A DNA stretch of 64,000 bases from an uncultured Bacilli bacterium (GCA_934183155.1 CAKPSB010000001.1:1-64000), one strand, 5' to 3'; shown: positions 8,527-16,915, numbered from the stretch's first letter. Translations and numbers: made by a program. Notes: generated by a model from the letters alone, not told the origin.

Positions 8527-8608
8527 ATTATCACCCCCTCTCAATTATTAACATAGAACGTAAAGAAACATAAATCCTTTCTTTTTTTGAAAAAAAACAA
8601 TCTTTTTT

Positions 8609-8617
8609 TGATATAAT
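8609..8617 (+). promoter_or_regulatory. Extended -10 promoter of pcrA
   Basis: TGATATAAT lies 29 nt before the pcrA start. TTGAAA occurs 19 bp upstream as a poor -35. Confidence 0.55.
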
Positions 8618-8646
8618 AAATAAAGAAAGTAAAAGGTGATTACCAT

Positions 8647-10719
8647 ATGACACTAACTTCATTAAATGAAAAACAACTCCAAGCTGTAAAAAGCCCAGAT
8701 GGACCATTATTAATCCTAGCGGGTGCCGGCAGTGGTAAAACAAAAGTTTTAACAACAAAACTAGCATATTTAGTTAATGAAAAAAACATCAATCCATATA
8801 ACATCTTAGCAATCACCTTTACAAATAAAGCCGCTAAAGAGATGAAAGAAAGAGCATATAAAATGCTTAAAGAAAATGCATATAAAATGCAAATATCAAC
8901 CTTCCATTCTTTAGGATTGCTATTAATCAGAGAAAACTATGAAAAACTAGGTTTTGAAAAAAACTTCACAATCTTAGATAGTGACGATACATTAACCATA
9001 ATAAAAAAAATACTAAAAGATATGAATTTAGATCCTAAAATGTATAATCCAAGAGCCATTAGAAACAAAATCAGCAGTGCTAAAAATGAACTGATAGATT
9101 CCAAAGAATATAGCAAATTTGCCAATTCACAATATGAAGAAGTAGTCTTATCAGTATTTGAAAAGTATGAACAAAAAGTATTAAAAAATAACTCAATGGA
9201 TTTTGACGATCTACTTTTACTTCCAATTAAATTATTTAAAAAAAATCCATCAATATTAGAAAATTACCAAGACAAATTTAAATACATTTTGGTTGATGAA
9301 TATCAAGACACTAATGAAGCACAATATACATTAATAAAAATGCTTAGTAAAAAATATCAAAACATATGTGTCGTTGGTGATATAGACCAGTCAATATATG
9401 GATTTAGAGGAGCCAACTTTAGAAACATTTTAAACTTCGAAAAAGATTACCCCAAAGCAAAAATCATTTTATTAGAAGAAAACTACCGTTCAACAAGTAA
9501 TATATTAAACGTCGCTAACGACATCATAAAAAACAACAAACAAAGAAAAGAAAAAAACTTGTGGACCAAAAATGAAGCCGGAGACAAAATAAAATACCAC
9601 CGCGCCTATGATGAAAAAGATGAAGCAAACTACGTAGTAAACGAAATTCAAAAGTTAGTAGCAAAAGGTGAAGAAAAATCTAATATCGCAGTATTATATA
9701 GAACAAATGCTCAATCAAGAAACATTGAAGAAGCTCTTTTAAAAACTAATATTCCTTATAAAGTAGTAGGTAGCTTTTATTTCTACAATCGTAAAGAAAT
9801 AAAAGACTTAATATCTTATTTAAAATTAATTTATAATTCAAACGATGACGTAAGTCTAATGCGAATAATAAATGTTCCAAAAAGGCAAATAGGACCAAAA
9901 ACTATTGAAAATTTGTCTATAAAAGCTATGGAAAAAGGCACCTCACTTTATCAAGCTATCGAAAGCGGTAAAGAATTAGAATTTAAAAAGCTAATTGAAA
10001 ATTTAAAAAAAGCCAGTGAAAATATTTCATTAACAGGACTAGTTGATTTAATTTTAGAAGAAACTAATATAAGACAAGAACTAGAAAATAGTAAAACCCT
10101 AGAAGCTGAAGTAAGATTAGAAAACTTAGAGGAATTTAAATCAATAACCAAAAACTTTGAAGAAAATAATGGAGTTATTTCATTAGGTGATTTTCTAAAT
10201 GAAATAAGCTTAGTAGCCGACATCGAAGAGCATAAAAATGACAACAACGTTATTACATTAATGACCATACATTCAGCCAAAGGCTTAGAATTTGATCACG
10301 TATTTATCATAGGTCTAGAAGAAGGACTGTTTCCACACATAAATACATTATCAGATAGTGATGAAATTGAAGAAGAAAGAAGATTATGTTATGTAGCAGT
10401 AACCAGAGCAAAAAAAACACTACAGTTAGTAAATGCTCAAAGAAGAATGCTTTATGGTAATACAAATTGTAATCCGCCAAGTAGATTTATAAATGAAATT
10501 GAAGATAAATATTTAGAAAAAGATAATACTGAGAAACATTTTGAAAAAGATAAAGTGATAGATGAAAATGCTACCTATAATGTAGGTGACCATATTGTAC
10601 ATAGTATTTATGGCGAAGGCGTAATAGTTGCCATCGGGTCAATTTTATCAATAGCCTTTGCCCATCCGTATGGTATTAAAAAAATAATCAAAGGACATAA
10701 AAGTATAAGAAAGGTGTGA
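8647..10719 (+). CDS. pcrA: ATP-dependent DNA helicase PcrA (UvrD/Rep family)
   Basis: A superfamily 1A 3'-5' helicase used in repair, plasmid replication and removal of protein-DNA blocks. 690 aa. Walker A AGAGSGKT (25-32), motif Ia TFTNKAAKEM, motif II VDEYQDTN, motif III GDIDQSIYGFRGA, motif V TIHSAKGLEFDHVF and motif VI YVAVTRAKK are all present. The C-terminal PcrA-type tail (YNVGDHIVHSIYGEGVIVAI) is retained. In many Bacilli the next gene is ligA; here about 3.5 kb of accessory genes separate them. SD AAAGGTGAT. Confidence 0.97.
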   Translation: MTLTSLNEKQLQAVKSPDGPLLILAGAGSGKTKVLTTKLAYLVNEKNINPYNILAITFTNKAAKEMKERAYKMLKENAYKMQISTFHSLGLLLIRENYEKLGFEKNFTILDSDDTLTIIKKILKDMNLDPKMYNPRAIRNKISSAKNELIDSKEYSKFANSQYEEVVLSVFEKYEQKVLKNNSMDFDDLLLLPIKLFKKNPSILENYQDKFKYILVDEYQDTNEAQYTLIKMLSKKYQNICVVGDIDQSIYGFRGANFRNILNFEKDYPKAKIILLEENYRSTSNILNVANDIIKNNKQRKEKNLWTKNEAGDKIKYHRAYDEKDEANYVVNEIQKLVAKGEEKSNIAVLYRTNAQSRNIEEALLKTNIPYKVVGSFYFYNRKEIKDLISYLKLIYNSNDDVSLMRIINVPKRQIGPKTIENLSIKAMEKGTSLYQAIESGKELEFKKLIENLKKASENISLTGLVDLILEETNIRQELENSKTLEAEVRLENLEEFKSITKNFEENNGVISLGDFLNEISLVADIEEHKNDNNVITLMTIHSAKGLEFDHVFIIGLEEGLFPHINTLSDSDEIEEERRLCYVAVTRAKKTLQLVNAQRRMLYGNTNCNPPSRFINEIEDKYLEKDNTEKHFEKDKVIDENATYNVGDHIVHSIYGEGVIVAIGSILSIAFAHPYGIKKIIKGHKSIRKV

Positions 10720-10723
10720 TGTT

Positions 10724-10885
10724 ATGATATTGTCCATAATAGATAAATTAAATGATTTTATAGAACCATTTAAAGATTGGATAGTAGCTAACCATAATAA
10801 TCCATTTATGTGGTTAGCCTTCGTCCTAATAGGAATAGCTGTATTTGCAATTACCTATAGTGCTCTTAATAAAAATAATCAATAA
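10724..10885 (+). CDS. Small single-pass membrane protein
   Basis: A 53-aa ORF beginning 4 nt after the pcrA stop, with the SD AAGGTG at the end of pcrA. An amphipathic N-terminal part (MILSIIDKLNDFIEPFKDWI) precedes one membrane span at about residues 29-47 (MWLAFVLIGIAVFAITYSA). The tail is short and polar. A terminator follows immediately. Spacing and SD support translation, but the function is unknown. Confidence 0.65.
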   Translation: MILSIIDKLNDFIEPFKDWIVANHNNPFMWLAFVLIGIAVFAITYSALNKNNQ

Positions 10886-10907
10886 ATAATCATATTGTGA
10901 TATTTTT

Positions 10908-10935
10908 AACTAAGTAAAAGATACTTAGTTTTTTT
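10908..10935 (+). terminator. Rho-independent terminator of the pcrA unit
   Basis: AACTAAGTA and TACTTAGTT form a 9-bp stem with loop AAAGA, followed by a T run. It separates the pcrA unit from the surface-protein cassette. Confidence 0.85.
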
Positions 10936-10974
10936 ATAAAAGTTTTAGGAAATCTATATTTTTATTTAAATAAT

Positions 10975-10983
10975 TGATATAAT
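10975..10983 (+). promoter_or_regulatory. Extended -10 promoter of the first variable surface gene
   Basis: TGATATAAT lies 24 nt before the start codon, with a strong SD GGAGGG at 10997-11002. The -35 region is poor. Confidence 0.6.
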
Positions 10984-11007
10984 GGTAATACAATATGGAG
11001 GGTAAAT

Positions 11008-12366
11008 ATGCGGATGAATAGGACACAAAAAAATTATATTATATTAGGACTTAGCGTTATAGTTTTAATAATGGCAGTAGGATATGCGGCTTTTTCAAGT
11101 CAACTTAAAATAAGTGGAACATCAAGTGTAACTAGTAGTTGGGATGTAGAAATTACTAATATAGAAAGTACAAATGTAATTGGTAGTGCTACTAATGGAA
11201 GCGCTCCAACATATACAAAAACAACCGCTACATTTAATACTAATTTGGTATCACCAGGAGATTCTATAACTTATGATGTAACTGTAGAAAATAAAGGTAG
11301 TATTGATGCTACTTTAAAGACAATAACAAAAACAGATACAAATAATTCAGCTATTTTATTTGAAACATCAGGTATAAAAGAGGGTGATAGTCTGCTTGTG
11401 GGAGCAAAAGCACATATGCTTGTAAAAGTAACATATAATCAAGCCATAGCTTCACAACCGAAAAATTTAACAAGTACATTAAAAGTAACATTAGATTATG
11501 TTCAAAAATCATCTTCTACTGTAACACCTTCAACATCATTAGCGGCTGATAAGCTTAAAGAAAATGTTGTAACAACTGGAGATGGGTTATATGCTGATAC
11601 TACTGAAGAGGGAAGATATATTTATAGAGGGGCAAACCCTAATAACTATATTACTTTAGGTAGTGATATGTATAGAATCATTTCGGTAGAAAGTGACAAT
11701 ACTATTAAAGTTATATATAATGGAATTATTGAAAGCAAAGCGTTTGATAGCCCGGATTACCGTGATAATGACGCCGGAGGAACTTATTGTGCACAGGCTG
11801 AAGGTAGTGGATGTAATGCTTGGGCAAAAAGTGATAATTTTGTAAATGGAGACTTTAGTGGTACAGTCCTTAAAGATGCTGAGCTTAATACATATTTAAA
11901 TAATGATTGGTACAATACCTTGAATTATGGTAATTTAATAACTTCCCATACATGGAATGTTGGACCAGCAAATTATGAAGAAATTAATTTACAAACTAGT
12001 GTTAATGAAGAAAAAAAGTATACATGGAGTGGTAAAATTGGTCTTATGAATGTAACTGATTATGTAAAAGCCAGCACCAATTCAGCCTGTGATAGTGTAA
12101 ATGCATATAATACATCATCATGTTATAATAATATTGAGGCACATAACTGGATATATAAAAATATTGCTGTAGATGATAATTGCCTATGGACGCTCACGCC
12201 GGGTGTTGGCAGCCCAGGCATTGTGTTCGATGTGCCCAGAGGCGAAGGCGCCCTTGGCTACAACCTTCCGGCCGATGCGGGCGGCGTGGCCCCAGTTTTT
12301 TATCTATCCTCTGATATCTCTCTTGAGGGAGACGGAACTTCAAATAGTCCATATACTGTAGAATAA
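11008..12366 (+). CDS. Secreted surface protein: TasA/camelysin-like N-terminus and variable C-terminal module
   Basis: 452 aa. The N-terminal hydrophobic segment (about 9-30) followed by a glycine- and serine-rich stretch resembles SipW-type signal peptides of TasA/camelysin-like proteins. Residues about 35-170 form a beta-sandwich-like region. From about residue 188 the protein carries the module LKENVVTTGDGLYADTTE...RYIYRGANPNNYI, which is shared with the gene at 12709. The module ends in a conserved tail YLSSDISLEGDGTS. Just before the tail, about 34 codons (12190-12291) are very GC-rich and unrelated to the other copy except for WT, VF.V and APV. Start at 11008 or the ATG at 11014. Likely a displayed binding domain; ligand unknown. 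Confidence 0.8.
   Translation: MRMNRTQKNYIILGLSVIVLIMAVGYAAFSSQLKISGTSSVTSSWDVEITNIESTNVIGSATNGSAPTYTKTTATFNTNLVSPGDSITYDVTVENKGSIDATLKTITKTDTNNSAILFETSGIKEGDSLLVGAKAHMLVKVTYNQAIASQPKNLTSTLKVTLDYVQKSSSTVTPSTSLAADKLKENVVTTGDGLYADTTEEGRYIYRGANPNNYITLGSDMYRIISVESDNTIKVIYNGIIESKAFDSPDYRDNDAGGTYCAQAEGSGCNAWAKSDNFVNGDFSGTVLKDAELNTYLNNDWYNTLNYGNLITSHTWNVGPANYEEINLQTSVNEEKKYTWSGKIGLMNVTDYVKASTNSACDSVNAYNTSSCYNNIEAHNWIYKNIAVDDNCLWTLTPGVGSPGIVFDVPRGEGALGYNLPADAGGVAPVFYLSSDISLEGDGTSNSPYTVE
12190..12291 (+). other. GC-rich hypervariable patch 1 (candidate diversified region)
   Basis: 102 nt with about 32 A or T by hand count (roughly 69% G+C) inside a gene of ordinary low GC. Adenine is rare and most codons end in C, G or T. 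The flanks are conserved with the copy at 13828-13926, but the patch itself is not, and it is one codon longer. Starts after TGG at 12187 and ends before CCAGTT at 12292. Confidence 0.6.
12292..12342 (+). repeat. Conserved 3' flank, copy 1
   Basis: 51 nt beginning CCAGTTTTTTATCTATCC that match 13927-13977 with 2 mismatches by eye. It encodes PVFYLSSDISLEGDGTS. The identity is at nucleotide level directly after a fully divergent patch, the position where a retrohoming or recombination anchor would be expected. Confidence 0.8.
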
Positions 12367-12708
12367 AATAAAATATAGACGAAGCAATTGGTAAGTTTCT
12401 GAAAGGAACGCAGGAGCGGGACGAGCGATAGCGAAAGTCTCGCAGGATAATCAGGCGACTGCGTCAGCAGCTGCCTGCCGGTTTAAATTTAAATTTTGCA
12501 CATGGCTCAATCAAAAGAGCGGGCCATGAGGGATACTTTTGAAAAGTGATGCGTTTTATCGCGCCTTGCTCTAACAACAGTAATGGCACGTCTTCAAATC
12601 TTTCTCTCTATCAGAAGAAGGAACGTAAGCAGAACCATATCAAATTAAATAAAGGTTTTTAAATTTAAATAATTGACGCAATAATAGAGAATAGTAGGAG
12701 AGATGTAT
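12367..12708. other. GC-rich structured spacer between the two variable surface genes
   Basis: 342 nt without a convincing gene. Three hairpins stand out: GCGGGAC/GTCTCGC (12416-12443); CAGGC-CTGC-gtca-GCAG-GCCTG (12452-12477, one G.T pair and one mismatch); and CATGGCTC paired with GAG and CCATG (12501-12528, bulged). AAGGAACG occurs at 12403 and again at 12618. ATCGCGCCTTGCTCTAAC at 12558-12575 matches 13831-13848 in the second patch at 16 of 18 positions. TTGACG at 12673 is a possible -35 without a fitting -10. It may be a structured RNA, a recombination site or a decayed cassette; I cannot tell which. Confidence 0.5.
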
Positions 12709-14001
12709 ATGAATAAAAAAGGTTTTACCTTAATTGAACTTTTAGCGGTTATAGTAATACTAGCAATAATAGCTGTTATTACTACACCAGTAATATTAAA
12801 TGTAATTGAAGGAGCAAGATTAAATTCGGCAAAAGATAAAGCATGGGGAACAATAGCTGCTGCGAGATTAGCCTATTCAAAAGATCAAACTAGCTCTGGT
12901 GAAAATGAACTTTATACTTTAGGAACACCAATAACATTTGGCTCTGGCGATGAAAAAGTTGGAAGTGCGAAAATAACTGTAAGTGGTGAAAGAGCAAAAT
13001 CAGGAACTGTAGTAATTGATAAAGATGGAAAAATAATTGCAAGTGCTTTACAGTTTGGTAATTATTATTGTTCTACAATTAATAGTAAAGAAGATAAAAC
13101 TATTAATCCAAATAAAATGGTATGTTCGAAAGAAAAAAAAGATGTTATAGGAGAGAACATAACTAATAAGCTTAATGAAAATGTTGTAACAACTGGAGAT
13201 GGGTTATATGCTGATACTACTGAAGCAGGCAGATATATTTATAGAGGAGCAAACCCTAATAACTATATTAAATTAGGTAGTGATATGTATAGAATAATAT
13301 CAGTTGAAAGTGATAACACACTCAAAGTAATAAAAAATGGTAGTATTGGAACTAAAGCTTTTGATGAAGAAAAAGCTAGATATTCTACTACAAGTACGGA
13401 TTATTGCAATAATACACTGCTAGGCTGTAATGTATGGGGAAGTAAAACAACTATGCTTGATACAAATGGAAATAATGTAACTCAAATGCCTAGAGAAGTT
13501 GGTGGAACATTTTATAATTTACCAGATAAAGAGGCTTCATTAAATACGTATTTAAATAATGATTGGTATAATAGTTTAAGCAGTAATGTTCAAAATATAA
13601 TAGTTTCACATATGTTTAATGTTGGCGTAACTAAATTTGATGAAACAAATTTATCAAATACAATTTCTCAAGAAAAAGCTTATAAATGGAAAGGTAAAGT
13701 AGGGTTAATGAATCTTAGTGATTATGTAAAAGCAAGTACAAATTCAGCCTGTGATAGTGTATATGCATATAATTCATCATGTTATAACTGGATTTACGCA
13801 GGACCTGTGGCAAAAAGTTATTCATGGACAATCGCGCCTTACTCTGACTCCAACGCTGACTACGTGTTCGGTGTGAGCAGTGAGGGCCTGGACTACGGCA
13901 GCGCGTACGGCGGTGACGGCGCGGCGCCAGTTCTTTATCTATCCTCTGATATCTCTCTTGAGGGAGACGGGACTTCATCAAATCCATATACAATTAATTA
14001 A
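12709..14001 (+). CDS. Prepilin-like protein with the same variable C-terminal module
   Basis: 430 aa. The N-terminus MNKKGFTLIELLAVIVILAI is a textbook type IV prepilin cleavage and methylation site (G before F, E at +5) followed by the hydrophobic helix. I start at ATG 12709, with AGGAG at 12696-12700 spaced 8 nt; the ATG at 12703 is too close. Residues about 30-140 are pilin-like. From about residue 150 it carries the module found in the gene at 11008, closely matching at nucleotide level (GDGLYADTTE, RYIYRGANPNNYI), ending YLSSDISLEGDGTS. A GC-rich divergent patch (13828-13926) precedes the end. No pilus assembly genes are in the window. Confidence 0.85.
   Translation: MNKKGFTLIELLAVIVILAIIAVITTPVILNVIEGARLNSAKDKAWGTIAAARLAYSKDQTSSGENELYTLGTPITFGSGDEKVGSAKITVSGERAKSGTVVIDKDGKIIASALQFGNYYCSTINSKEDKTINPNKMVCSKEKKDVIGENITNKLNENVVTTGDGLYADTTEAGRYIYRGANPNNYIKLGSDMYRIISVESDNTLKVIKNGSIGTKAFDEEKARYSTTSTDYCNNTLLGCNVWGSKTTMLDTNGNNVTQMPREVGGTFYNLPDKEASLNTYLNNDWYNSLSSNVQNIIVSHMFNVGVTKFDETNLSNTISQEKAYKWKGKVGLMNLSDYVKASTNSACDSVYAYNSSCYNWIYAGPVAKSYSWTIAPYSDSNADYVFGVSSEGLDYGSAYGGDGAAPVLYLSSDISLEGDGTSSNPYTIN
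13828..13926 (+). other. GC-rich hypervariable patch 2 (candidate diversified region)
   Basis: 99 nt (33 codons), about 65% G+C by hand count, with many NNC codons (TAC, GAC, TCC, AAC). It encodes TIAPYSDSNADYVFGVSSEG and more. It corresponds in position to 12190-12291 but is different in sequence. Bounded by TGG at 13825 and CCAGTT at 13927. Confidence 0.6.
13927..13977 (+). repeat. Conserved 3' flank, copy 2
   Basis: 51 nt nearly identical to 12292-12342 (T/C and A/G differences only, by eye), encoding PVLYLSSDISLEGDGTS just before the stop codon region. Confidence 0.8.
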
Positions 14002-14025
14002 AAAGATCAAAAAACATCTTAAAGA

Positions 14026-14048
14026 CAGTTCGAAAAGAACTGCTTTTA
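14026..14048 (+). terminator. Terminator of the prepilin-like gene
   Basis: CAGTTC, loop GAAAA, GAACTG, then CTTTTATT. Confidence 0.7.
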
Positions 14049-14190
14049 TTATAAAAAAATAAGCTAAGAAAAGTCAAATTATAAAATAACTTCAAAAATT
14101 AATGTAAATTTATTTATATTAAACAATTCAACTTATTAAAACACAATTGAAGTTTATAAAATAATTAGTTATAATAAACATGGTGATAAC

Positions 14191-16164
14191 ATGATTGAAA
14201 AAAGAATTAAACAACTAACTGAAATTATTAATAAAGCTAATAAAGATTATTACATAAATGATAAACCAACTATAACTGACCAAGAATATGATAGATATAT
14301 GGAAGAACTAATTAGACTAGAAAAAGCTCATCCAGAATTAAAAAAAATAGATTCTCCAACCCAAAGAGTAGGTAGTGAAGTCATTAGTAGTTTTAAAAAA
14401 ATTACCCATGAAATTCCAATGCTTTCCCTAGGAGATATATTTAATGAAGAAGAAATCATTGATTTTGATGAAAAAGTAAAAAAAACTATTCATAATCCCA
14501 AATATGTTTGTGAATTAAAAATAGATGGACTTTCAGTATCTTTGCTTTATAAAAAAGGGAAACTAGTAAGAGCAGCAACTAGAGGTGATGGTGTGACCGG
14601 TGAAGACATCACTCATAATGCCAAAACAATAAAAGATATTCCTTTAAAAATAAATAAACCAATTGACATTGAAGTAAGAGGCGAAATATATATGAGTAAA
14701 GCCTCATTTAATAAGTTAAATGAAAACGGTGCGAACTTTGCCAATCCCCGTAATGCTGCCGCCGGAAGCGTTAGACAGTTAGATTCCAAAGTAGCTGCCA
14801 GTAGAAATTTATCTTGTTTTACCTACCATCTGCCAGATCCAGAAGATTATAATATATACACCCATAATGACGCTTTAAATTTTATGAAAGAATTAGGTTT
14901 TATAACAAATCCAAACAACAAAAAAATAGACAACATTTCACAGTTAATGGATTATGTTAATTATTGGACAAAAGAAAGGCCAAATCTACCTTATGAAATA
15001 GATGGAATAGTTATTAAAGTAAATGATTTAAACGATCAAAAAAAATTAGGTTTTACCGCCAGATGCCCCAAATGGGCTATAGCTTACAAATTTCCTGCCG
15101 AAGAAGTTTTAACAAAAGTTAAAGAAATAATCTGTACAGTTGGTCGAACTGGCCAAGTAACTCCAAGTGCCATATTAGAACCAGTTCGTGTTATGGGATC
15201 ATTAATTTCTAAAGCCACATTACACAATGAAGATTATATTTTAAACAAAGATATTAGAGTAGGCGATATTGTTTCCATAAAAAAAGCAGGAGACGTTATT
15301 CCTGAGGTTGTTAAACCAATTACCGAAAGAAGAACAGGAACAGAAGAAAAATTCAAAATGGTTCACAACTGTCCAATATGTGGAAGTAATTTAATAAGAA
15401 AAGATGATGAGGCAGCTTACTATTGTCTAAATGAACATTGTCCCGCAAGAAAACAAGAAAAGCTAATTCATTTTACCTCACGCCATGCCATGAATATTAC
15501 CGGATTTGGTGATAGAATAATCGAAGATTTTTACAATCTAGGATATTTAAAAAACGATGACGATTTTTACCATTTAGATAAATATAAAGAAAATTTAAAA
15601 GAGTTAGAAGGTTTTGGTGAAAGAAGCATTGAAAAACTATTAGAACAAATAGAAAAAAGTAAAAACAATTCTTTAGAAAAACTACTTTTCGGTCTTTCCA
15701 TAAGACACGTTGGAAATAAAACAGCTGATATTTTAGCAAAAAACTTTAAAAATATGGATAACCTAATGAATGCTTCACTTGAAGACATAGCTCAAATAAA
15801 AGATATTGGATTAACAATAGCTAAAAGCGTATATGAATTTTTCAAAGATGAAAACAATGTTAAATTAATCAATAATTTAAAAATGGATGGAGTCAACATG
15901 ATTTACTTAAAAGAAATAAGCAATAATGAAACTATATTTAGTAACAAAACATTTGTTTTAACTGGCTCCCTTGAAAGATTTACCCGTGATGAAGCAAAAG
16001 AAAAAATAGAATCATTAGGTGGAATATGTTCATCAAGCGTAAGTAAAAAAACCAACGTTGTTATCGCTGGAAATGAAGCCGGAAGCAAATTAGAAAAAGC
16101 AAAAAACTTAAGTATAACCATATGGGATGAAGAAGAATTTATAAATAATTTATCAAAGTACTAG
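14191..16164 (+). CDS. ligA: NAD-dependent DNA ligase LigA
   Basis: Seals nicks in replication and repair using NAD+. 657 aa, normal length. N-terminal Ia domain with the NMN-binding YYINDKPTITDQEYD; adenylated lysine K110 in CELKIDGLS; OB fold; a C4 zinc finger near 404-429 (CPICG ... CLNEHCPARK); HhH repeats with ELEGFGERSIEKLLEQI; and a C-terminal BRCT domain (FVLTGSLERFTRDEA). The SD-like GGTGAT lies just before ATG. The usual pcrA neighbour is separated by the surface-gene cassette. Confidence 0.97.
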   Translation: MIEKRIKQLTEIINKANKDYYINDKPTITDQEYDRYMEELIRLEKAHPELKKIDSPTQRVGSEVISSFKKITHEIPMLSLGDIFNEEEIIDFDEKVKKTIHNPKYVCELKIDGLSVSLLYKKGKLVRAATRGDGVTGEDITHNAKTIKDIPLKINKPIDIEVRGEIYMSKASFNKLNENGANFANPRNAAAGSVRQLDSKVAASRNLSCFTYHLPDPEDYNIYTHNDALNFMKELGFITNPNNKKIDNISQLMDYVNYWTKERPNLPYEIDGIVIKVNDLNDQKKLGFTARCPKWAIAYKFPAEEVLTKVKEIICTVGRTGQVTPSAILEPVRVMGSLISKATLHNEDYILNKDIRVGDIVSIKKAGDVIPEVVKPITERRTGTEEKFKMVHNCPICGSNLIRKDDEAAYYCLNEHCPARKQEKLIHFTSRHAMNITGFGDRIIEDFYNLGYLKNDDDFYHLDKYKENLKELEGFGERSIEKLLEQIEKSKNNSLEKLLFGLSIRHVGNKTADILAKNFKNMDNLMNASLEDIAQIKDIGLTIAKSVYEFFKDENNVKLINNLKMDGVNMIYLKEISNNETIFSNKTFVLTGSLERFTRDEAKEKIESLGGICSSSVSKKTNVVIAGNEAGSKLEKAKNLSITIWDEEEFINNLSKY

Positions 16165-16178
16165 AAATAGTACTTTTT
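16155..16178 (+). terminator. Terminator of ligA
   Basis: AAAGTACTA, GAAA tetraloop, TAGTACTTT, then TT. It overlaps the ligA stop codon and touches the 3' end of the convergent crp-like gene. Confidence 0.75.
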
Positions 16179-16803
16179 AATATAAAAGGGTAATAAGCCT
16201 ATGTTTAACACTAATAAATCCCTCCTTCTTTAAATTATTAAGTTCCCTAGACATCGCACTTCTATCAACCGCCAAATAAGCAGCCAAATCAGAAAAAGTA
16301 TATGGTAAATATATATTTTTAGAATTATTTTTTTTTGACATTATTTCAAAATAAGTAAGCAATTTATTTCGAATAGACTTTTGTGAAAGAATCTCAATTC
16401 TTTCGTTTTGCCCACGTAACTTAGAAGTTAAAATAACTAAAAAATTAGTCAAAAATCTTTGATAAACTTTATTAACTTTTTCACTATAATTAATAATTTT
16501 ATCATATTCAATTAAAATAATCTTGCTTTCCTCAATAGCAATAATATCATAATTATAATTATTAATAAGACTAACCGCATTACCAAAAGCTTGATTCTTC
16601 CCAATGGTTTCAATAATGCTTTTGTCACCATTATAATCAATCTTAATAACCTCTAAATAACCATCAGTAACAACCCCAACCACTTTACGATCAAGCAAAT
16701 AGGAAATAGAAATTCCCTTTTGACAAGTAAAACTATCAGCCTTTAAAGATTCGAGCAATTTTTCTGCACCTTGCTTACTAATACCATCAAACAAATTGCC
16801 CAT
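16177..16803 (-). CDS. Crp/Fnr-family transcriptional regulator
   Basis: 208 aa. Residues about 15-110 form a cyclic-nucleotide-binding-type beta barrel (VVTDGYLEVI, IIETIGKNQAFG). The C-terminal ~70 residues carry a Crp-type helix-turn-helix (YTFSDLAAYLAVDRSAMSRE). There is no N-terminal cysteine cluster as in Fnr, so a [4Fe-4S] oxygen sensor is not supported and the effector is unknown. It is divergent from nrdD across a perfect 22-bp palindrome that overlaps its own -35. Control of nrdD-nrdG and itself is a reasonable inference. Confidence 0.88.
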   Translation of the reverse strand: MGNLFDGISKQGAEKLLESLKADSFTCQKGISISYLLDRKVVGVVTDGYLEVIKIDYNGDKSIIETIGKNQAFGNAVSLINNYNYDIIAIEESKIILIEYDKIINYSEKVNKVYQRFLTNFLVILTSKLRGQNERIEILSQKSIRNKLLTYFEIMSKKNNSKNIYLPYTFSDLAAYLAVDRSAMSRELNNLKKEGFISVKHRLITLLY

Positions 16804-16821
16804 TTTACATCACCAAGCAAA

Positions 16822-16850
16822 AGTATATCACTTTTTTACATTTGTTGCAA
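16822..16850 (-). promoter_or_regulatory. Promoter of the crp-like gene
   Basis: On the minus strand: TTGCAA, 17-bp spacer, TATACT with an extended TGA. The -35 box lies inside the 22-bp palindrome. Confidence 0.65.
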
Positions 16851-16861
16851 TTGCAACAAAT
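16840..16861. promoter_or_regulatory. Perfect 22-bp palindrome, candidate Crp/Fnr-family operator
   Basis: ATTTGTTGCAA followed directly by its reverse complement TTGCAACAAAT. It lies 36 bp from the crp-like start codon and 54 bp from nrdD. It differs from classical CRP (TGTGA-TCACA) and FNR (TTGAT-ATCAA) sites but has their dyad form. It overlaps the -35 of the crp-like gene. Confidence 0.75.
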
Positions 16862-16915
16862 AGTTTATAAAATAATGTGTTAAAATAAAAGAGTAAAAAG
16901 TAGGAGGACAACATT

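Noticed and set aside
9951..10280. Antisense ORF inside pcrA, and similar long ORFs opposite other genes
   Set aside because: No SD, composition follows the gene on the other strand, and the opposite gene is clearly real.
12558..12600. DGR template repeat in the spacer
   Set aside because: Only 18 nt match patch 2, the match does not continue through the 3' anchor, and some differences are not at adenines.
12549..12662. 37-codon ORF in the GC-rich spacer
   Set aside because: No SD, no recognisable product; it crosses the short match to patch 2 and looks like chance or a remnant.
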